Assembly (NCBI GenBank): GCA_004835665.1
Contig: RBKR01000009.1
Span: 868,001-932,000, forward strand
Reading direction: 5' to 3'
DNA from: Phoma sp. XZ068
Lineage: Eukaryota > Ascomycota > Dothideomycetes > Pleosporales > Didymellaceae
Length of the DNA: 64,000 bases
Part shown: one piece after another, positions 57,548 to 64,000 of the stretch
Numbering within the stretch: the first letter of the stretch is position 1
Layout of the letters: every line of letters begins with the position of its first letter
Translations under genes and position numbers: made by a program
Notes under the pieces: model-generated
The model's database searches: none
What the model saw: only the letters and a program-made list of their open reading frames with translations
Told to the model about the DNA's origin: nothing

Positions 57548-57991
57548 GCACTTAGCCCTGGGTTGCATGAGTTGGAAGCCTGTACACGCCGTTAGGCGGC
57601 GCTTGCACTACAAGATAGACATCGTCACGACACGACAATTCTAATGACATTGATTCAACAATGATATGTTCCCTCCTCACTGTGTCAATAGAAAGATGCA
57701 TTGACATCAGTATTCGTGTCGGAAACACTTGAACGCCAAGACTCTGTATTGAGATGGATTTAGTCCGGGATAGTGTCGATACAGATGTGCATACAAATAG
57801 ACAGACGACTTGCACTGCCATGACGCTCCACCACCCATACTCGTTTTCACCCGTCACAGAGATGATCCAGCCCATCCATAGCCGAACTTTCACCATCGAC
57901 ATCATCCGTCATGAAGTGGATACCTACAAAGCGCGAAGTATTATGTTCCCACACTTGCGAACCAAACACCTGGCAAACACCTTGGTTTCTT
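57548..57991. other. 444 bp convergent intergenic region
   Basis: 3' UTRs of Rpt5 (+) and of the unknown gene (-). No gene was seen. Confidence 0.5.
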
Positions 57992-60528
57992 TCAGCGAGC
58001 ATGCAGCCTGGCCACGGACCCCAAGGAGTCCAAACTCGCAGTATCGTCATGTTCGCCAGACAGGTCCGATATCTCCTGAAGTTCGCGAACATGTCCAGGC
58101 ATGTCCACTGGTTTTGTATCATCGTTCTTGTTCCAGCCTTTGCCCTTGAACAGATTGGCAAAGCTGGCCTTCCGAGGCGTCAGTTTTCGTACAGCGCGGC
58201 CAATGGGCCCTCTGGGAGTCGATTCGTCAGGCTTACGTAGTGATGGTGGGAGATCGTGTTTGGTGTCGAGCATCTTGTGATCTTTCCGGTATCTATACTC
58301 GAACTCCTATTGCGTTGTCAGCAACTTTGCTTACGTCTGTACTTTAAGCCAATTTAGCGTACATGAAGGCTGTCTGCGGCTTGTGCAGAAGCACAAAGAT
58401 CTCTGAGTTGCATGAAGATCAAGATTGTCGCCTTCCTCTCGTCATCCAGGCCACACTGCCCCAATGGACCCTCATCCTCGGGCCTTTGTCCGGGGTGCAA
58501 CATTACAACCATGGCTTCTGTGCGCCACTGATCGAATCGTGACTGGAAACGGCCCGCCCAGTATAATGGTGGCATGTAATCTTTGACCTGTACACGAGTG
58601 GCAGCGTTAGCTATGTCTGGGTAGAAATGCTCTGAGATGGACCAGTAACGTTCGCTTCTCATGTCTCCGGTATGAGTTCCTGGAAGAGTCATTGAGACTG
58701 ATTCCTTGGTGCGTTTGAGATGTAGCTTTGCTTTGATCGGAGGTAATACTGTCAGGTTGATGGAGAACTGTGGTGATGCTTTGGAGTCCACAGTATCCTC
58801 TTGAGGCTCAGATACAGAGGCGGAAGCTTTATTATTGGCGAGGGGTGTCTCCTGTGCTTTGTTGATATGTCGTTCCTCTCGTCTATTGTCTGCAACCTCA
58901 GATGCAGTCATCGGCGCAAATGTCGACACAGACTTCACCGATGCAGCCTCCATAGACCTCTGAGCCGAAGCTATGTTAGAGAGCAGGGAACTGCTGGAGG
59001 CCTCGGATGTACGCGGAGCCGTTGGGACGCGGTGGTACATATTTGAGAGTAAAGTCAATCTGTGCTGCTGCGGGACGGAATGAATGAGGTTGAAGGATGA
59101 TGATGACTTGTATTGATTTGGGATAGGAGGCACCGAAGGATCTTCCAGATTTATTCCAAAATGGTGGAAAGTGGAGGAATGTGGAAGTCTTCTCACCTGG
59201 TGGTTTGCAGCAGCAAAGACCTTGGAGGACCTCCAAACACCACCCAATCCGTTCGGCGTTCCGAGTGTTTTCCTTTGGGCATCGTTTTCGACACCTGGTC
59301 GTGGTGGTGGCAGGAGAGGCGTATGTATATGATCGAAAGTCGAGAAAGTCGGCGATGGAGAAGCTTCTGGGTCCGTAGGTGGAGGTTGTGCAAGTGGTGC
59401 TTGTGCTCCTTCCGAAATGCAAGCGGCATTTCGTTGGAGTAAATTATCTTGCTCTTTCAGTAAGATACGTCTGGCCGTCACTGGCATTTGTGCGAAGTGC
59501 GAGTTTAGACGTCTAGTGCTGATAGACGGTGTTGCGAGACTCGCACGTTTGCTCTGAACAAGCAGAGTGCTCGGTCCAAATGATCTTCTGTTGGACTCTA
59601 CAGAAGGTACAGCCAAGCTCTCACGCTTGACGGCTCTGTCCTGAATCTGAGACCGTCTTTGTGCTACACGCTTGTTTGTTGGCACGTTCTCTGCGAGTAC
59701 AGGCTTTTGCATTGTAGCAGAAGCGAAGGGCCTCTTAAGACCTGGTCTTCTCGGTGCCATGTAGCTCGCTGATTGGGATGTATTGGACCCCTTCACCAGG
59801 TTCGGAGTTGTTCGGGAGCGAATTGCAGCCTTGGACGGGGAGCCACTGCCAATACCCGTGAATGACTGACGATTCGCTGCAATCCTTGTTTGCAATGGCG
59901 GGATGGAAGGCAGGTATTGGCGTGGACTAGAGCCTCGACGCGTCGATTGTGGTGGGCTTGGGGTGGGTATCCTGGACGGTAGAAGAGGTTTCGAATCTGT
60001 CATGACCGTATCTAGAGATACCTCGCTGGGACTTTCGAGTTTGGCAATAGGCTGTGCTTCGGTATCAAGCTTGACAGGGCGTGGTATGTAACTAAAGGTG
60101 CGCGATCGAGGTAACTGCACTGGCGTTTGTAGGTCTCCACTCGCTCGTGTGCTGTCTTGTAACGTAGCGGGTAGGTCGCTGGGACTATTAACAAATGCGG
60201 AGTCGATCTGAGGTGAAAGTAGGGTATCGTGGTCCAGGATTGCAACAGTGCTGTCGTTGGTCGGCACGTTCACTGCCAGTGACGTGCTGCTCAAAAGTTG
60301 GCGCGCAGGCACATTCTTCCGTTGTGTGAGCGAGATGAGTGCAAGGCCATGGCTGAGTTTCCTGCGAAACTTTCTCCCCGCATTGTGCTGAGTATCCTCA
60401 CTGGCGGCTTGGTGCGCCGGCTGCCTCTCCCTTCTTCCCACCATGTCCGAGTACTCGTCAATCTTAGCAGCCTCCCAATGAGCGCGTAACTCTTCAAACT
60501 TCTGTTGTCGATCTGAAAGGCTTAGCAT
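57992..60528 (-). CDS. uncharacterised Ser/Pro-rich protein (826 residues)
   Basis: Exons are 60528-58363 and 58306-57992, joined in phase 0 (...ADSLH then EFEYRYRKDHK). The N-terminus (MLSLSDRQQKFEELRAHWEAAKIDEYSDMVGRR) looks helical. Residues about 60-600 are low-complexity Ser/Pro/Arg/Thr sequence with many SP/TP sites, so probably disordered and phosphorylated. The best-defined part is residues about 620-720. It contains RYWSISEHFYPDIAN, PPLYWAGRFQSRFDQWRTEAM and a Leu-rich helix (ILIFMQLRDLC). The C-terminal exon is basic then acidic. I do not recognise a named domain; it is likely a lineage-conserved protein of filamentous ascomycetes. No catalytic motif, signal peptide or membrane segment is visible. 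Confidence 0.75.
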
Positions 60529-60892
60529 GGCGGTTACGTGGCGTGAGGTGTGTGCGGAAAGGGAGTACTTACAATGTGGTGCGCCGAGTGTTGTGGAGAG
60601 TGAAAAGTTGAAGAAGGAAACAACGACGCAGCCATCCGAATAGAAGGCGCGACGTCACTAGATGGATGCATTCACTTTGAACTGTCTGAAATAACACACG
60701 AACATAAGATGATGGAAATATGTTGAACATAGAGCTTAGGAATGCACACATAGAGACAGCTTACAGAATGATTGAGAGACAAACGTTGACTAAGATGGCT
60801 GCTATGAACCAGCGGGTATACAAAGGTGAAAGCTCAAAATCCGAAACGCCATGCTATGCTCAACCCTGCGCAACCGATACTTATATGCCATC
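60529..60892. other. 364 bp intergenic region between two minus-strand genes
   Basis: Tof1 3' end on the left and promoter/leader of the unknown gene on the right in transcription terms. No gene was seen. Confidence 0.5.
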
Positions 60893-63800
60893 TCATTCAG
60901 AGTCGCTATCCACTACAAACCCCGCCCTCATGTTGCGTGCCGCGGGTCTGCGAACAACAGGTACATCGTCGTCGTCGTCATCATCATCATCTACCATAGC
61001 GACATCCTGAGTCTTAGATGTAGTCGCTGTAGCTGATGTGTGTGGCCTATCATCTTTACTTGCGGCATATTGTGAGGAAAGTGGTGTGTCTGTAGCCTTG
61101 TCTTCACTCTCGACATCGCTCAAAACATCTTCGGCTTCCTCTGACGGTGCATGACTACTGACACTAGCATCACCGCTCATGTTATCGTCGTCGTCGTCAC
61201 TGTCGTTGAAAGGCCCTGCTTTGCGTTTTGGTGGTGATTTGCGTCTCTTGCTCTTCTTGTTTGTTTCCTCCGCCTTCCTCTTCTTTGACTGTGCCTTCAT
61301 CGACACTGCGGGCTCGACAGTGCCAAGTACGAGTGTTTTCTTGAAGTAATTCAGCGTGTCCTCTCGCAGAGCTTGCTCACGTGCGAAGAACGCTGCGTCC
61401 TTGTCTGCATCCCATTCCTCGTCATCCGAATCGTGAACAAACATTGTACTCTTCGTCTTTGCCTGCTTCTCAATCTCCTTCTTTCGCCGTGCTTCGGCTT
61501 TGGCCTCACGCTCCTCGTCGTCCAATTCGACGGGTGTCCGAGCTCGTCTGCCTCGCTTGAGCTTCTTTCGTTCGCCATCAGGCTTTCTCGCGGTAGGGTC
61601 ATCCAACGCGTACTCCCCGCGGTCTTCGTCTGATTCGTGGTCGATGCCATCCGAGTCATCGTCAAACTCGGCACGACGGGTCGATCGGCGAGCTGCAGCA
61701 GCTTTGCTACGGAGAAGGTCTTCCGGTCCTTTTCCATCTTCGTATATAGGTGGGTCGAACTCGAACTTGCGAATGAGGTCGATGGCTTCTTGGAGCTCCG
61801 CTGATGTGACTGATGATGGAATTACCCACGAAGCATCAGGGTCGTCGTTTGCGCCCAGCCTCATGAAGCCTACCAGGGTCATAAGAAGGCGGAGCTTGTT
61901 ATCTTTGAACATAGCGACCTTGCGCTCTGTGGTGTCATGTTTGACAACTAAAACCGTTAGAAGATTATGAGTATAACTGGCAGGATGTACTTACGAATGG
62001 AAGGTGGTGTTGGCGTCTCTGTTTCAGCGCCCTCAGGAGCCGCCTCACCCTCAGGTGCGTCGGCTGCTGCTAGTTCTTTGCGAGCTTGTTCGGCACCTTC
62101 CCATGCCTTGCGCTCTTCAGCGGCTGCCGTGAGAATATCTCGAACCCAATGCAAAGCATCCGACTTCTGCTGGTTTACCAATACACCGACAGCGACACCA
62201 ATCTGATCAGCCTTCTCCATTCCAGGCTTGACCTCGAGCTCAGCTGGTGGGCGTGGTGCACGCGTGAAGATTTCTCGATCATGGCCATGTTCAAGGAAGT
62301 ACAACGTCTGGGGGATTTTGCTGAATAGCATCTCGACCACAAGCTCTGGTCTCTCCTGCACTCTCTTGACCACTTGTCTAAAGAGATGCCTGACAAAGTC
62401 ATCCCACTCCTTGTAAGCTGGAGACTCTGGGTCTAGGCCGCGCGGTCCCTTCATCATCTTGTTGAAGAGCTGGATAATGTCAACTCGGCACAACAACACG
62501 CCGAGCTCCATCTTGTAGGCAACACGGTGAAAGAAGCGATGCGCACGCTTCAATTGCTCAGTGTCAAGGTCAGCGAAGTATCGAGCAAAGGCTACAAAGG
62601 TGTTGACACTGCTCTGGTTGACGAACTTGGCAGCAAAGCGGTTGAAGTCGAACTTCCGCTCAGTGACAGTTCTTTGCGCTTGCTGTAGATCCTCGTTCTC
62701 CGAGACATGGCCATCTTCCTCGCCTTCTGCACCTTCTACTTGGGCTTGCTTCTTCTTAATTTTGCGGGCACGTCGTTTCGACTTAATCTGCATATCGACG
62801 TTCTGTTTTGCATAACGTTCCAGCATACGCAAGAAGACGTGTGAAAGCTCCGTAACAGCATCGAGATAGCCAAATCCTTGGTCTCTGTATGATCGCAAAA
62901 TCAAAACAATACGATCGTGGGTAGATTCTTCGTAAAAGATGCGATTTTGGATGTTTTCGGCAATCTCTTGATCATCTTCCAGTCCAGACTCTGACATCTC
63001 GTGTACAGTGAGGAGGATCTGAGTAAAGCACTTCATGCCCGCATTGAGATCTTGCCATGCTTTCTCGTCTTGACTCTTCTGCATGAAGCGATTCAGCAAA
63101 ATGAATGTCTCCTGGTTCATGACTTCTGCAATCAGGCCGTAGCTTTCATCCTCTGCGGTGAGAACTGCGGGACTTTTGGGGTCGCTAGCTTTCTCCTTTA
63201 TGGTGCGACGCCTTGCGCATTCTGCGCGGAGGAACCACGAAACAAGATAGAAGAACTGTCGTGAGTGTCGCATCTCTACACGCTCCGTCTCGCGCTCGAT
63301 AGCCTTTCTGAGGTGCAAAAACAAGGGATTGAAGGACGAATCGAGGAATTCTTCGACGAAAGCTTTGATGTGAGTTCGCGCAGAAGTTGTCAAAGCAACA
63401 GGCAGGTCGAACTCCTCCCGTTCTTGCTCCAGGTCCGTCTTGCGTCCTGGCCGCCTTGGTTTGTTCCACTTCTTCGTTTGGTCCATTTTGTCCAAAGCAG
63501 CCTGGGCTTTTCCGAGCACATCTTGTCCTGAAACGGTCGTGACCTTCTCGTCTTCTTGCTTTAGCCATATCATGGTGCCGAAACGGTTGTGGCGTGTTGG
63601 TGCCGTACGTGCGTATCCCGCAAGCATTGCTTTTTCTTTTTGCATCAAGTCCTTGAGCTCGTTGGCATTCCTGCTATTTAACTTCTTGTCTTCAAGAAAC
63701 AGCTTCTCTGCATCAATACCTTTCAGCAGAAAGAACAGGATTTCCAACAACACCACATCCTGAGCGACGAAATCTTCTCCTATGCTAGAGGACATGCTGA

Positions 63801-64000
63801 GAAGCACCTGGAAGATATCCTGCTCTTGGAAGGTATCGATTGTTGTCGACCGTGAAACTTCGGCTTCGTCGATGTCCATGGGCACGCTGCTCGGCGGTGA
63901 GAGCATAGCAATATTACGTATGAAATATAATGCGATGCGAATGATGCCCTCGTCTCTCGGTGATCTCTCGCGCAGCGGTATTGCCATCGAGGGTAAGGCG
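60893..64000 (-). CDS. TOF1: replication fork protection protein Tof1/Swi1 (Timeless family), C-terminal part; 5' end outside window
   Basis: Partner of Csm3 in the fork protection complex, which travels with the replisome and mediates fork pausing and checkpoint signalling. Two exons are visible, 63999-61995 (open at the right edge) and 61947-60893, joined through a 47-nt intron, giving about 1019 residues. The frame begins LPSMAIPLRERSPRDEGIIRIALYFIRNIAML, the conserved Timeless N-domain, so the first hundred or so residues lie outside. Other family blocks are RHNRFGTMIW, RQFFYLVSWFLR, VNQETFILL-like NQETFILLNRFM and FARYFADLDTEQLKRAHRFFHRVAYKMELGVLL. The tail is highly charged, with NLS-like KKRK/KRRKSPPKRK patches and a run of nine Asp encoded by repeated GAT/GAC triplets near 60970-60995, ending GFVVDSDSE. 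Confidence 0.94.

Noticed and set aside
1..64000. Biosynthetic gene cluster, CRISPR array, intact transposon or viral insertion
   Set aside because: No synthase, transposase, reverse transcriptase or spacer-repeat pattern was recognised; gene content is conserved housekeeping apart from the chimera.

Overview
The window looks like nuclear DNA of a filamentous ascomycete (Pezizomycotina). A dothideomycete of the Pleosporales type is my best guess, from overall protein flavour only. The evidence is about 15 genes for conserved eukaryotic proteins, each split by short introns of roughly 37-90 bp with GTAAGT/GTATGT-type donors, CTAAC-like branch sites and YAG acceptors, plus an intron-containing tRNA and a filamentous-fungal homeodomain regulator. 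No biosynthetic cluster, CRISPR array or intact transposon was seen.

Layout. 1-3086 (-): 5' part of the eIF4G gene, running off the left edge. 3087-9832: a long stretch with no convincing gene. 9833-11570 (-): homeodomain transcription factor, followed by 3 kb of leader/intergenic DNA. 14584-16788 (-): THO complex subunit Hpr1/THOC1, divergent from 17159-17988 (+) Csm3/Swi3. 18347-22395 (+): Ski2 RNA helicase. 24184-27726 (+): importin Sxm1/Nmd5. 28522-30505 (+): Sec12. 31006-38421 (+): complete TOR kinase. 39084-40905 (+): TDT-family transporter. 41399-43546 (+): an intronless chimeric gene joining an eIF4G-derived segment to a protein kinase domain. 43695-44460 (-): hotdog thioesterase, divergent from 44745-46258 (+) TFIIH subunit Tfb2. 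46464-50868 (-): spliceosomal helicase Aquarius, divergent from 51101-51869 (+) complex I 21 kDa subunit. 52044-53665 (-): mitochondrial trimethyllysine dioxygenase. 53958-54368 (-): a reading frame broken by one TAG. 54543-54624 (+): tRNA-Arg(CCG), with an inverted 5' half-copy at 54836-54871, then about 1.1 kb of AT-rich DNA. 56037-57547 (+): proteasome ATPase Rpt5. 57992-60528 (-): unknown protein. 60893-64000 (-): Tof1/Swi1, running off the right edge.

The most interesting locus is the eIF4G-kinase chimera. Residues about 46-240 of its protein match the Lys/Glu/Ala-rich middle of eIF4G, whose own gene lies about 40 kb away in the same window and in the opposite orientation. One ungapped 96-base block is about 85% identical by hand count. 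A second, independent eIF4G-like block precedes the kinase domain. Other points are both subunits of the fork protection complex (Csm3 and Tof1) in one window, a tRNA half-copy ending exactly at the anticodon/intron boundary, very small exons, and an in-frame probable intron in eIF4G. The genes are mostly housekeeping: translation and its control (eIF4G, TOR), mRNA export, splicing and decay (THOC1, Aquarius, Ski2), replication forks (Csm3, Tof1), transport (importin, Sec12), transcription/repair (Tfb2), proteolysis (Rpt5) and mitochondrial metabolism. I see no operon-like pathway; neighbours share divergent promoters at most. Exon joins were set by eye from splice consensus and frame, and have not been tested against transcripts.
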